DNA of 64,000 nt, taken from assembly GCA_046350655.1 (NCBI GenBank), contig JAXMAB010000004.1, positions 496,001 to 560,000 on the forward strand. The letters are read 5' to 3'. The position numbers were made by a program, and so were the translations under genes. The notes under the pieces are model-generated. The model saw only the letters and a list, made by a program, of their open reading frames with translations. It had not been told where the DNA came from and made no database searches. The stretch comes from JAEUHO01 sp046350655 (GTDB lineage: Bacteria > Planctomycetota > PLA2 > JAEUHO01). Below, one piece after another: positions 1-9,525 of this stretch; position 1 is the first letter of the stretch; every line of letters starts with the position of its first letter.

Positions 1-2
1 GC

Positions 3-1646
3 GCCGCCGTGTACGTGCTGGCCGCGCCCGGCCCCGCCGAGGTGGCGCCCCCGGAGGCCGTCGAGCCCGCGGCCCCCGAGCCGGAGCCCGCGGTGTCGAA
101 GGCGCAGGAGGTCGCGCTGGCGTCGGCCGGACGGGTCGTCGCGGAGCGGAAGGAGCGGGAGCGGGTCCGGCTGGCGGCGGCCTGGGCGGCGGTCCTCGAG
201 CTCCAGAAGCAGGGGAAGCTCAAGGCCGCCCTCGAGGCCGCGCGGCGGCTGAAGGCCGACCACCCGGAGCTCTTCGAGGACGCGGCGAAGACGGCGGTCC
301 TCGACCGCCTCTCCATCGCGGTGGACGCGGCGGCGAAGCGGGCGGAGCTCGAGAAGCTGCTCGCGGGCGCCAAGGTGACCGACGAGCAGCGCGACGCCGT
401 GAACGCCAAGCTCGCGGCCACGGCGGAGGTGCTCGCGAAGTCCGGCAACGAGGACGACCTCGACCAGCTCTCGCGGCACCTGCGCCGGTTCCTCGTGCCG
501 GGGCTCCCGTCGGGCGGCGAGAAGGGGTCGGCCGACCTCCTGCTCAACACGTTCCTCCAGGACCGGCGGGCGCGTCGCGGGCAGGACAAGCTGCCGCCGG
601 TCGCGGACCTGACGGAAGCCGAACGCCGCCGCGTCGACCAGCTCGACAAGCTGCGCCAGCGCAACGCGGTGGGCCTCCTCGACGCGATCCACGCGGGCCT
701 CGCGTGGCTGGCGCTCCACCAGCGCGACGACGGGTCGTTCTCCGACACCGCCGTCGTCGAGCGGTGCACGGCGCTGAAGCACGACCCCGCGTGCCTGACG
801 GCGGCCAAACGCGACAGCACCGGCGACGCGTACGCCACCGCCTCGACCGCCCTGGCCGTGCTCGCGTTCCTCGACTTCCGCGACCAGGACCCGAACGGGT
901 GGTTCGACCCGTACCTCGGCCGCGGGATCGAGTGGCTGAAGAAGCTCCAGAAGCCCGACGGGTCGTTCCCCGGCGGCGGGCAGATGTACGCCGGGGCGAT
1001 GGCGCTCATGGCGCTCGGGCAGGCCGCGGCGTCCACCGGGTCGCCCGAGCTGCGCGAGGCCGTGCGCCGGGGCCTCGGGTACTTCGAGGCGTCCATGGGC
1101 CCGCTCGGCGGGTACCGCTACCGCGCGCTCGACCCGACCGGCGACCTCTCGGTGACCGCCTGGGTCGCGCAGGCGACGGAGGCGGCCCGGCTCGCCGACG
1201 TGCCGGTGCCGTTCCGGGTCTCGTCGGGGCTCGACATCTTCCTCGGGTACTTCTGGAAGGGCGCCCACAAGTTCAGCTACGTGCCGACGGGGGGCGCGAG
1301 CGGCTCGCTGGCCCCCGCGGGGATGCTCGTCGCGCACGTCGCGGGCAAGGACGCCGACCCGACGGTGGCCGCGTCGTGGCGGACGTACCTGAAGGGCCTC
1401 CCGGCGAACCGACCGCCGTCGCTCTACACGCTCTACTACGGGGTCCGCCTCTCGATCCTGCTCGACGGGGCGCTCGAGGACCCGTGGCGGACGTGGGCGT
1501 TCGACCTCTCGAAGGCGCAGATCGCCACCGGCTCGGCCGCCGGGTGCTTCCCCGTCGCCGTCCACGACCCGGGCCGGGCCACGGGCCTCGCGACCCAGAC
1601 CGCGCTGGCGGTCCTGACCCTCGAGCACGCGCTCTACCTGCGCTGA
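3..1646 (+). CDS. Prenyltransferase/squalene-oxidase repeat protein (5' end outside window)
   Basis: The frame is open to the left edge, and the first visible residues (AVYVLAAPG) look like the end of an N-terminal membrane segment, so the true start lies upstream. After a Pro/Glu-rich stretch comes a Lys/Glu/Ala-rich helical region (residues about 30-220), then from about residue 225 an alpha-barrel region with repeated motifs of the QRDDGSF, QKPDGSFPGG and YTLYYGV type. These resemble the prenyltransferase and squalene oxidase repeat. Family knowledge: such proteins are common in Planctomycetes, usually envelope-anchored and of unknown role; the DxDD cyclase motif of true squalene-hopene cyclases is not visible, so I do not call it a cyclase. 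It ends 203 bases before the next gene. Confidence 0.75.
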   Translation, partial: AAVYVLAAPGPAEVAPPEAVEPAAPEPEPAVSKAQEVALASAGRVVAERKERERVRLAAAWAAVLELQKQGKLKAALEAARRLKADHPELFEDAAKTAVLDRLSIAVDAAAKRAELEKLLAGAKVTDEQRDAVNAKLAATAEVLAKSGNEDDLDQLSRHLRRFLVPGLPSGGEKGSADLLLNTFLQDRRARRGQDKLPPVADLTEAERRRVDQLDKLRQRNAVGLLDAIHAGLAWLALHQRDDGSFSDTAVVERCTALKHDPACLTAAKRDSTGDAYATASTALAVLAFLDFRDQDPNGWFDPYLGRGIEWLKKLQKPDGSFPGGGQMYAGAMALMALGQAAASTGSPELREAVRRGLGYFEASMGPLGGYRYRALDPTGDLSVTAWVAQATEAARLADVPVPFRVSSGLDIFLGYFWKGAHKFSYVPTGGASGSLAPAGMLVAHVAGKDADPTVAASWRTYLKGLPANRPPSLYTLYYGVRLSILLDGALEDPWRTWAFDLSKAQIATGSAAGCFPVAVHDPGRATGLATQTALAVLTLEHALYLR

Positions 1647-1849
1647 CGCCTCGACCGCGACGGCGCCGCCGCCGCGCGCGAGGGGACCGCCTCCGCCCGG
1701 ACCACGCGGCCCGGCGCGAGCCCACCGGTGGGGGACGTTCCGACGATTCCCCACGACCTGCTGCGGGGCGGTAGGATCCCGCGCGTCGCGGCCGGCCGGC
1801 CGAGCGGGCCCTCCTCCGGCGTCGGTTCCGCGCGGGCGGGTCCCCCCAT
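1647..1849 (+). promoter_or_regulatory. Leader region of the A2M-pbpC pair with candidate -10 hexamer
   Basis: This gap holds no gene. The TAnnnT hexamer TAGGAT at 1772-1777 matches the -10 hexamers seen before other starts in this window, and would give a leader of about 65-70 bases before the ATG at 1850. I see no convincing -35. Confidence 0.3.
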
Positions 1850-4800
1850 GCTGCGGTCGCTGCTGCGCTCTCCGTTCCTCTCCGTCACGCTCTTCGTGCT
1901 GCTCGTCGTGTCCGTCTCGGCGCACATGCGGCGCGTGTTCGCGCCGTCGCGCGTCGCGGTGCTCGACGTGGCCGTCGCCGGCGACGAGACGCGACCGCAG
2001 GTGCGCGTCGAGTTCGACGCGCCGATGGTCGAGCCCGCCGCCGTGGGCCTGCCGCTCGCCGCGGGCGCGGTCGCGCTCGAACCCGCCGCGCCGGTGCGCG
2101 CGCGCTTCGAGACGGTGCGCCGCCTGCTGATCGAGCCCGTGGGCGAGCTGCCGCGCCTGCGCGCGTTCCGCGTGCGGTTCGGCGACGCGTTCGGCGACCG
2201 CGACGGCCGCCGCGTCGCGGCCGACGTCGTGTTCCGCACGGGCGCGCTCGCGCTCGCGGCCGAGCCCACGCCCCGCGTCGGCGCCGACGGCGCGGCGACG
2301 TGGCCCGTGCGGTTCACCGCCGAGCTCACGGAGGGCGCGCTCCGCGCGGCGACGCGCGTGACCGACGCGGCCGGCGCGCCGCTGGGCTTCCGCTGGGGCG
2401 GCGCGGGCCGCGGCTTCGTGCTGACGCTCGACGCGTTCCCGTCGGGCTCGGTCGTCGTCGAGCTCTCGGGCGACCTGCGCTCGCGCGAGGGCGGCGACCC
2501 GCTCGGCGCGGCGGTCCGCCGCACGGTCACGTGGTCGCGCGACCTCGCGCTCGCCGACGTCGAGGTGGACGCGGACGGCGCGACCGTCCACGTGGACGTC
2601 GCGTTCTCGCACCCGCTCGCGCCGCAGGACCTCGCCGGGATGCTCGTCGCCGCGCCCGCGCCGAAGGACCTCGTCGTGCGCGCGCGCGACGGCGGCGTCC
2701 GCCTCTCGGGCGCGTTCCCCGTCGGCGAGACCGTCGTGGTGACCGCCAAGGCGGGCCTGCGCGCGGCCGGCGGCCTGCGCCTCGGCAAGGACGCGCGCCG
2801 GCTCGTGCGCGTGCCCGTCCCGAGCCCGTCCCTCGCCATCGTCCCCTCGGGCGCCACGCTGTCGACCGCGGCCGCGCCCACGCTCGAGCTCACCGGCCGC
2901 GACGTCGCGGAGGTCGTCGTCGAGCTGCGCCGCGTGCCCGCGTCGAACGTCGTGCCCCTCGCGCTCGCCTGGCGGCGTCCCGCCGCGCTCGCGACCGAGC
3001 CGGTGGTGCGCCGCGTGCCCGTCGTCGCGCCGCCCCACGCGCGCTGGACGCGGACGATCGACCTCGCCGAGCTCCTCGGCGCGCCGCCGCGCGGCGCGTG
3101 GCACGTCCGCGTCGCCGACGCCGCCGAGACGTGGCGCGACGACGCCCGCCTGCTCAGGTCACCGACCTCGCGCCGGTCGTGCGCGCGCGCGCGGACGGCC
3201 TGGTCGTCAGCGTCGCGAGCCTGGCGGACGGCCTCGCGGTCGCCGGCGCGCGCGTCGCCGCGTACACCGCCGCCGGCCACGCCGTCGCGGACGGCCGCAC
3301 CGACGCGGCGGGCCTCTTCGTCGCGCGCGGCCTCGCCTCGGCGCCCGCGGTCGTCGTCGTCACCTCGGGCGACGACCTCGCGTGGGTCGACCTCGACGAC
3401 CACCAGGTGCGGCCCGACGCGCGCGAGGCGGAGGGCCGCGCCGCGCCCGGGCCCGTCGACGCGTGGCTGCGCGCCGACCGCGGCCTCGTCCGCCCGGGCG
3501 AGACCGTCCACGTGGACGCGATCCTCCGCACGCCGACGGGCCTCGCGGTCGCGGAGGGGCTCCCCGTCGTCGTGACGCTGCGCGGCCCCGACGGGCGCGT
3601 GGTGCGCCGCGTGCACCGCCGCACGCCGGCCTCCGGCCTCGTCGACGCCGCCCTCCGCGTGCCGGAGGCCGCGCGCACCGGCGCGTACGCGGTCGAGCTC
3701 TCGACGTCGGCCGGCGAGGCCGACGCCGCGGGCGCGGGCCGCGCGCTCGCCCGCGCGGCGGTGCGCGTCGAGCCGTTCGTCCCCGACCGCATCGAGGCGA
3801 AGGTGCTCCTGCCCGACGCGCCGCCCGTCCTCGGCGAGGTCGTGCCGGTGCGCGTCGTGGTGCGCCTGTTCGACGGCGCGCCCGCGCCGGGCCGGTCGGT
3901 CCGCCTGCGCCTCGAGGCCGTGCCGGTCGACCTGCCGGCCGTCGAGGGGTTCGTCTCCGGCGACGCCGACGACGTCCCGGCGGTCGTCGCCGTGGACGCG
4001 GGCGAGGCCGTGACGGGCGCGGACGGCGTGGCGACGCTGCGCGTCCCCTTCCCCGCCGAGGGCAGCGGCGGCGCCCCGATGCGCGTCGTCGTGGCCGCGG
4101 AGGTCGTGGACCTCTCGGGTCGGGTGGTGGCGGCCCGTGTCTCCGCCGACGCGAGGCCCGGTCGCCCGCGCCTCGGCCTCGCGCCGCCGCGCGGCGCCGA
4201 CGTCGTGGCGTCGCTCGCGGTCGCGCCCGCCGTCGACGGGGTCGCGACGGTGACGCTCGAGCGCGTCGTGGTCCGCGGCGCGTGGACGCCCGCGCGCCAC
4301 GGCGGCGTGACGTGGACGTCGTCGGAGGTGGTGGAGGCGCTCGGCACGCGCACCGCGACGTTCGCCGCGGGCCGCGCGACGGTCGCGTTCCCCGACCCGG
4401 GCGACGGCACGTTCCGGTTGCGGGCCCGCGGCGACGGGTTCGCCCCCGCCGGCCTGCGCTTCGGCCGGGTCGGCGGCCGCTGCGACGCGCCGACGGCGGC
4501 GCCCGACCCGGCGCGGCTCTCCGTCGCGATCGCCGGGCCCGTCGCGCCGCGCGCGCCCGTCCTCGTCGACGTCACGGCGCCCTTCGCGGGGCGCGCGCTC
4601 GTCACCCTCGAGGGGCCCGACGTGCTGGTGGCCCACGTGGTGGACGTCGAGGCCGGCGCGACGCGCATCGAGATCCCGCTCCCCGACGTGCTCGGGCCCA
4701 GCCTGCACGCGACGGTGACCCTGGCCCGCGGCGCGGCCGACGCGGGCGACGGCCCGCCGCGGCTGTTCGCGGCCGCCGGCGCCGTCGTCGTCCGCGAGGA

Positions 4801-7042
4801 CCGCCGCGTCGTCGTGCGCGCCGACGTGCCCGACGTGGTCCTGCCCGAGGGCCCCGTCGAGGTGCGCCTCGCCACGTCGGTCCCCGCCGACGTCCGCGTG
4901 CACCTCGTCGACGCCGCCGTCCTCGCCCGCACGCGCCACCCCGACGCCGACCCGGCCGCGCACTTCGGCGCGCGGCGCCGTCTCGACACGCGCGGGGCCG
5001 ACGCGTACGCGGCCCTCCTGTCCGGCGCGCGGTACCCCACGCGCGCCTCGACGGGCGGCGACGAGGGCGAGGCCGACCCGCTCCTCGCCCGCGCGGACGC
5101 GGCGGTCCCGGTGGACGTCGCGACGGTCGCGCTCGCGCGCGCGACGGTGGCCGTGGACGGCACGGCGACGGTGCGCCTCGACGTGCCCGCGTTCGAGGGC
5201 CGGTTGCGGCTCGTCGTCGTCGCCGCCTCGCGCACGGGCACGGGCGCGTGCGCGAAGGACGTCGTGGTGCGCGGGCCGGTCGGGCTGTTCGTCCACGCCC
5301 CCCTCGCCGTGGCCCCGGGCGACGTGTTCGACGTGGGCGTCGAGGCCCGCGGCGACGGCGTCGTCACGGAGGTCGCGCTCGACGGCCTCGAGCGCGTCGA
5401 GGACGGCGCGCCCCTGCGGGTGCGCGCGCTCGATCGCGTCGGCGTCGCCACCGCGACCGTCACCGCGCGCGACGCGGCGGGCCATCGCGTGGTGCGCGCG
5501 GCCCGCGTGGCGGTGCGGCCCGCGGCCCCGTTCGAGGTCGCGCACGTCGTCCGGGCCCTCGCCGCCGGCGAGCGCGTGGACGGCCCGCTGCCCGGCGCGT
5601 ACCTGCCGGCGTCGCGCCGCGCGCGGGTGACCGTGGGCACGGGCCCGTCCGTCGCGTGGCTGCCCGCGCTCGACCGCCTGCGCGACTACCCGTACGGGTG
5701 CGTCGAGCAGACGACCTCGCGCGCGTTCCCGCTCCTCGCGCTGTCGGCGCTCGCGCGCGACGCGCACCCGGACGGCGGCGACGACGACCTCGTGGCCGTG
5801 GACGCGGCGATCGAACGGCTGCTCTCGATGCAGACCGGCGACGGCGGGCTCGCCACGTGGCCCGGGCTCGACACGTCGTGGCCGTTCGGCACGGTCTACG
5901 GCGGCCACTTCCTCGTCGAGGCGAAGCGCCTCGGCCGGCCGGTGCCCTCGGACCGCCTCGAGGCGCTCCTCGACCGCGTCGAGGAGACGCTCCGCGCCGG
6001 CCACGGCGGCGCCTACGAGGCGTTCCTGCTCGCGCTCGCCGGACGTCCGACGGGCACGTGGCTCGAGGTGCTCGCCGAGCGCGCCACGACCGACGAGGAC
6101 CGCGCGCGGCTCGCGTCGGCCTTCGTCCGCCGGGGCGACCTGGCCGCGGCGCGCGCGCTGCTCGAGCCCGCCGCGGTCCCCTCGGCCGACGGCGGCCCCG
6201 CCGTCCGTCGCGACGCCGACGCCCTCGCGTCCCTGCTCGCCGCGTCGTCGTCGGCCGGCGCGGCCGCGCCGGCGACGGGCCGCGCGCCCGTCGCGCTCGC
6301 GTCGGGCCTGCGCGCCGACGCGATCCTCCTCGACGCCCTCGTCGACGCGCGCCCCGACGACCCGCGCGTGCTGCCGCTGGTGGCGCGCCTGACGGCGAGC
6401 CTCGCGCACCCGCGCACGACCCAGGAGGACGCGACGGTCCTGCTGGCGCTCGCGCACCACGAGGCGAAGGCGCGCGGCGCGGCCGGGCCCGCGCGCGGCC
6501 GGCTCGTCGCCGGCGGGCGCGAGGTCGCGTTCCGCGGCGGCGCGACGCTCGACGTCGACCCGGACGCGCCGTGGACGTGGTCGCTCGAGGCCGACGGGCC
6601 CGTCACCGTGGTCGTGCGCGTCGAGGGCGTGCCGGCCGTCGCGGACCCGGCCCCGCGGTCCGAGGGCATGACGGTCGCGCGCCGGCTCGTGGGCGCGGAG
6701 GCCGGCCTCGTCCGCGGCCGCACGTACCGCGTCGAGCTCGAGGGCACCGCGCCCGCGGGCGCGACCGAGCTGCTCGTCTCCGACGTCCTGCCCGGCGGGT
6801 TCGAGGTCGTCTCGACGCTCCCGGGCGAGGGGACGCTCGCGCCGACGCGCGAGGAGGTGCGGGACGACCGCGTCCTCTTCTTCCGGAGCGCGCCGCTCCC
6901 CGGGACGACGTTCCGGCACGTCTACCTCGTGCGCGCGACGACCGCGGGCACGTTCGCCCTGCCCGCGCCGCGGGCGGAGCTCCTGTACGACCCGGCGGTG
7001 TTCGCGCGGGGCGCCGCGGGCACGGTGGTCGTGGCCCGGTGA
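1850..7042 (+). CDS. Bacterial alpha-2-macroglobulin with intact thioester motif; one-base frameshift at about 3155
   Basis: Large periplasmic protease-trapping protein (about 1,730 residues once the frame is repaired). The start at 1850 gives an N-terminal hydrophobic anchor (LSVTLFVLLVVSVSA). MG-type beta domains follow, including a segment with RPGETVHVDAIL, then the thioester-domain motif YPYGCVEQ at about 5690-5707, which supplies the Cys and Gln of the reactive bond. The reading frame breaks after DDARLL: the protein continues in another frame as QVTDLAPVV, and adding one C at 3155 (CTCAG to CTCCAG) restores it exactly. Both halves look under normal coding constraint, so I read this as a sequencing error or a very recent mutation. 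The next gene, pbpC, overlaps the stop by GTGA, which is the yfhM-pbpC pairing known from many Gram-negatives: A2M traps proteases that enter through damaged envelope while PBP1C repairs peptidoglycan. A dispersed repeat copy lies in frame at 4148-4166. Confidence 0.9.
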   Translation, partial: AAVAAALSVPLRHALRAARRVRLGAHAARVRAVARRGARRGRRRRRDATAGARRVRRADGRARRRGPAARRGRGRARTRRAGARALRDGAPPADRARGRAAAPARVPRAVRRRVRRPRRPPRRGRRRVPHGRARARGRAHAPRRRRRRGDVARAVHRRAHGGRAPRGDARDRRGRRAAGLPLGRRGPRLRADARRVPVGLGRRRALGRPALARGRRPARRGGPPHGHVVARPRARRRRGGRGRRDRPRGRRVLAPARAAGPRRDARRRARAEGPRRARARRRRPPLGRVPRRRDRRGDRQGGPARGRRPAPRQGRAPARARARPEPVPRHRPLGRHAVDRGRAHARAHRPRRRGGRRRAAPRARVERRAPRARLAASRRARDRAGGAPRARRRAAPRALDADDRPRRAPRRAAARRVARPRRRRRRDVARRRPPAQVTDLAPVVRARADGLVVSVASLADGLAVAGARVAAYTAAGHAVADGRTDAAGLFVARGLASAPAVVVVTSGDDLAWVDLDDHQVRPDAREAEGRAAPGPVDAWLRADRGLVRPGETVHVDAILRTPTGLAVAEGLPVVVTLRGPDGRVVRRVHRRTPASGLVDAALRVPEAARTGAYAVELSTSAGEADAAGAGRALARAAVRVEPFVPDRIEAKVLLPDAPPVLGEVVPVRVVVRLFDGAPAPGRSVRLRLEAVPVDLPAVEGFVSGDADDVPAVVAVDAGEAVTGADGVATLRVPFPAEGSGGAPMRVVVAAEVVDLSGRVVAARVSADARPGRPRLGLAPPRGADVVASLAVAPAVDGVATVTLERVVVRGAWTPARHGGVTWTSSEVVEALGTRTATFAAGRATVAFPDPGDGTFRLRARGDGFAPAGLRFGRVGGRCDAPTAAPDPARLSVAIAGPVAPRAPVLVDVTAPFAGRALVTLEGPDVLVAHVVDVEAGATRIEIPLPDVLGPSLHATVTLARGAADAGDGPPRLFAAAGAVVVREDRRVVVRADVPDVVLPEGPVEVRLATSVPADVRVHLVDAAVLARTRHPDADPAAHFGARRRLDTRGADAYAALLSGARYPTRASTGGDEGEADPLLARADAAVPVDVATVALARATVAVDGTATVRLDVPAFEGRLRLVVVAASRTGTGACAKDVVVRGPVGLFVHAPLAVAPGDVFDVGVEARGDGVVTEVALDGLERVEDGAPLRVRALDRVGVATATVTARDAAGHRVVRAARVAVRPAAPFEVAHVVRALAAGERVDGPLPGAYLPASRRARVTVGTGPSVAWLPALDRLRDYPYGCVEQTTSRAFPLLALSALARDAHPDGGDDDLVAVDAAIERLLSMQTGDGGLATWPGLDTSWPFGTVYGGHFLVEAKRLGRPVPSDRLEALLDRVEETLRAGHGGAYEAFLLALAGRPTGTWLEVLAERATTDEDRARLASAFVRRGDLAAARALLEPAAVPSADGGPAVRRDADALASLLAASSSAGAAAPATGRAPVALASGLRADAILLDALVDARPDDPRVLPLVARLTASLAHPRTTQEDATVLLALAHHEAKARGAAGPARGRLVAGGREVAFRGGATLDVDPDAPWTWSLEADGPVTVVVRVEGVPAVADPAPRSEGMTVARRLVGAEAGLVRGRTYRVELEGTAPAGATELLVSDVLPGGFEVVSTLPGEGTLAPTREEVRDDRVLFFRSAPLPGTTFRHVYLVRATTAGTFALPAPRAELLYDPAVFARGAAGTVVVAR

Positions 7043-9364
7043 CCCGCGCCGGGCTTCCCGCGGCGGTGCGGCCCGCGGCGCGCGGGCGGGCCGGGCTCCC
7101 TCGCGGGGCCCGGCTCGCGGCGCGCCTCGCGTCGGGCCTCGCGGTCGGCCTCGTCGCCTTCCACGTCGCGTTCGAGGTGCTCGACGCGGCGTGCCCGCTC
7201 CCGGCCGCGGCGCTCGCGGCGCCGCCGCCGTCGGGCGTCGTCACGGCGGCCGACGGGACGTGGCTGCGCGTCGGCCTCGACGGGGCCGGGGAGCGCCGGC
7301 TCCCGTTCGCGCGGGCGGACGCGTCGCCGCACCTCGTGCACGCGTTGCTGGCGTCCGAGGACCGGCGGTTCCTCGTCCACCGCGGCGTCGACCCGCGCGC
7401 GCTCGTGCGGGCGGCCGCGCGCTGCCTCGTCGCCGGGGCCGCGGTCGAGGGCGGGTCCACGCTCACGATGCAGCTCGCCCGGCTCGTCGACCCGACGCCG
7501 CGCACCGTCGCGGGCAAGGTCTGGCAGGCGGTCCGCGCCTGGCAGCTCGAGCGGCGGCTCCCGAAGGACGAGATCCTCGCGCGGTACCTCGAGGCGGTGC
7601 CGCTCCCGGGCAACCTGCGCGGCGCGACGGCCGCCGCCGCGGCGTGGTGGGGGAAACGCCCCGCCGACCTCTCGGCCGACGAGGCCGCGACGATCGTCGG
7701 CGTGCTGCCGGCGCCCAACCGCTTCGACCCGCGCCGCCATCCCGAGGCCGCGCGCGCCCGCCGCGACGCGGTCCTCGCGGCGATGCGCGACGAGGGGTGG
7801 CTCACCGACGAGGCGTGCCGCGCGGCGCAGGCGCGCCCGGTCGCGGTCGCGGCCGACCCGTTCCCCGACGGCGCGCCGCACCTCGCGTCGCGCGCGGGCG
7901 CGGGCGCGACGGCCCTCGTGCCCGCGACGCAGCGCGAGGTCGAGCGGATCGCGGCCGCGGTGCCGCCGCCGGACGGCGTGGCGATCGTCGTCGTGGACGT
8001 CGCGACGGCGACCGTGACGGCGCTCGCGGGCGCGCGCGTGCCGCGCGCCGACGGCGGCGACGCGAGCGGGCGGCCGCGCAGCGCGGGCTCGACGCTGAAG
8101 CCGTTCCTCTACGCCCTCGCGCTCGACCGCGGCCTCGTCGCGCGCGACACGCCGGTCCTCGACCTGCCGTGGGCGTCGCCGGACTGGGCGCCGGTGAACT
8201 TCGACCCGGGCTTCGCGGGCCCGGTGCCGGCGTCGGAGGCGCTCGCGGTCTCGCTCAACCTGCCGGCGGTCCGGCTCGCGGCGGCGCTGCCGCGCGACGC
8301 GTTCGCGGGGGTCCTCGCGGCGTACGGCTTCGCGCGCGTGCGCGCGCCCGAGGGCCGGCGCGACGCCGACCTCGCCCTCGGCACCGACGACGTCACGCCA
8401 CTCGAGCTGGCCGAGGCCGCGACGGCGCTCGCGTCGGGGGGGCTCCACCGCCCGCTCCGGTTCGTCGCCGACGGCCCGCCTGCGCGCGCGACCCGCGTCA
8501 CGAGCGCCGGCGCCGCCGCGCTCGTCACCGCGGCCCTCGCGTCGTCGACGCGCGCGCGACCGCCGGGCGCGCCGCGGGCCGGCGTCGCATGGAAGACGGG
8601 CACGTCGTCGGGCCGGCGCGACGCGTGGGCCGTCGGGTGGACGACGCGCGTCGCGGTCGTCGTGTGGCGCGGACGCCTCGACGGCGCCGGCGACGACGCG
8701 CTCGTCGGCGCGCGCCTCGCCGTGCCGACGTGGTTCGACGTCCTGGCCGTGGCCGACCCGGACCCGGCGCCGTTCCCGCCGCCGGCCGACCGCGGCGTCG
8801 TCGAGGTGGAGGTCTGCGCGACGACGGGCCTCGCCGCGGGCCCCGCGTGCGCCGGTCGCCGCGCGGACCTGCGGCCCGCCGACGCCGCGCCGCTGGCGCC
8901 CTGCGACGCCCACGTCCGGGCCGCGTTCGACGCGGCCACCGGCGCGCTCCGCTGCGAGCGCTGCCGCGCGGGCCACGCGGTCGTCGCCCGCGACGTCCTC
9001 GTCCTGCCGGCGGCGTGGGCCGCGTGGCGCCGACAGGCGGGCCTCGCCGTCGACGTGCTCCCGCCGCACGCCGCCGACTGTCCCGACCCGCAGGACCCGC
9101 CGGCCGCCGGGCCTCGCGTGGTGTCGCCCCGACCGGGCACGCGGCTCGAGGCCCGGGCCGACGGCCGCGCGTCGGTCGTCGTGGCGGCCGTCGCCGCCGA
9201 CCCCGGGCCGCTCCGCCTCGCGCTCGACGGCGTCGAGGCGGGGGCCCGCGATCGGCCGGGCCGCCGTGGCCCTCGAGGTCGGCACCGGCCGCCACACGTT
9301 GGTCGTCACGGACGCGGCCGGCCGCTCGGACGTCACCCGGTTCGAGGTCGTCGCGGGGCCGTAG
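7039..9364 (+). CDS. pbpC: Penicillin-binding protein 1C; frameshift near the 3' end at about 9241
   Basis: Bifunctional peptidoglycan glycosyltransferase/transpeptidase anchored in the inner membrane (membrane helix about residues 24-46). The GT51 domain shows LASEDRRFLVHRGVD with catalytic Glu107 and EGGSTLTMQLARL. The transpeptidase domain shows STLK (Ser351), SLN (405-407) and WKTGTSSGRRDAW (Lys519), all typical of PBP1C. The C-terminal BiPBP_C domain is only complete if one G is removed from the five-G run at 9240-9244; the restored tail ends FEVVAGP and stops at 9364. The GTG start overlaps the A2M stop (GTGA), so the two are probably translationally coupled. A copy of the dispersed GGGCCTCGCGT repeat lies at 9102-9119, in the linker before BiPBP_C. 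Confidence 0.92.
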
Positions 9365-9508
9365 CGCCGAACCCGGGAGCCTCCCCGCGGCCCCCGGCGA
9401 TCCTCCACCGGTCGCGCCGGGCTCGCCGGGTCCGGGCGCTCGACCGGGCCCGCCGGGCGGGCCGGTCGGCCGTCCGTTCCCCCCGGGTCGCCCGTGCCCG
9501 AGCGCGGC

Positions 9509-9514
9509 TACACT
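9509..9514 (+). promoter_or_regulatory. Candidate -10 hexamer TACACT
   Basis: TACACT ends 11 bases before the kinase ATG at 9526, and no Shine-Dalgarno sequence lies between. It fits the TAnnnT pattern seen before several other starts here and suggests a very short leader. Confidence 0.45.
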
Positions 9515-9525
9515 GCCCGGCCCCG

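Noticed and set aside
1634..6919. Very long open frame on the minus strand opposite the A2M gene
   Set aside because: Long antisense frames are expected at this GC content. The product is Arg-rich low complexity without domains, while the plus strand encodes clear A2M motifs.
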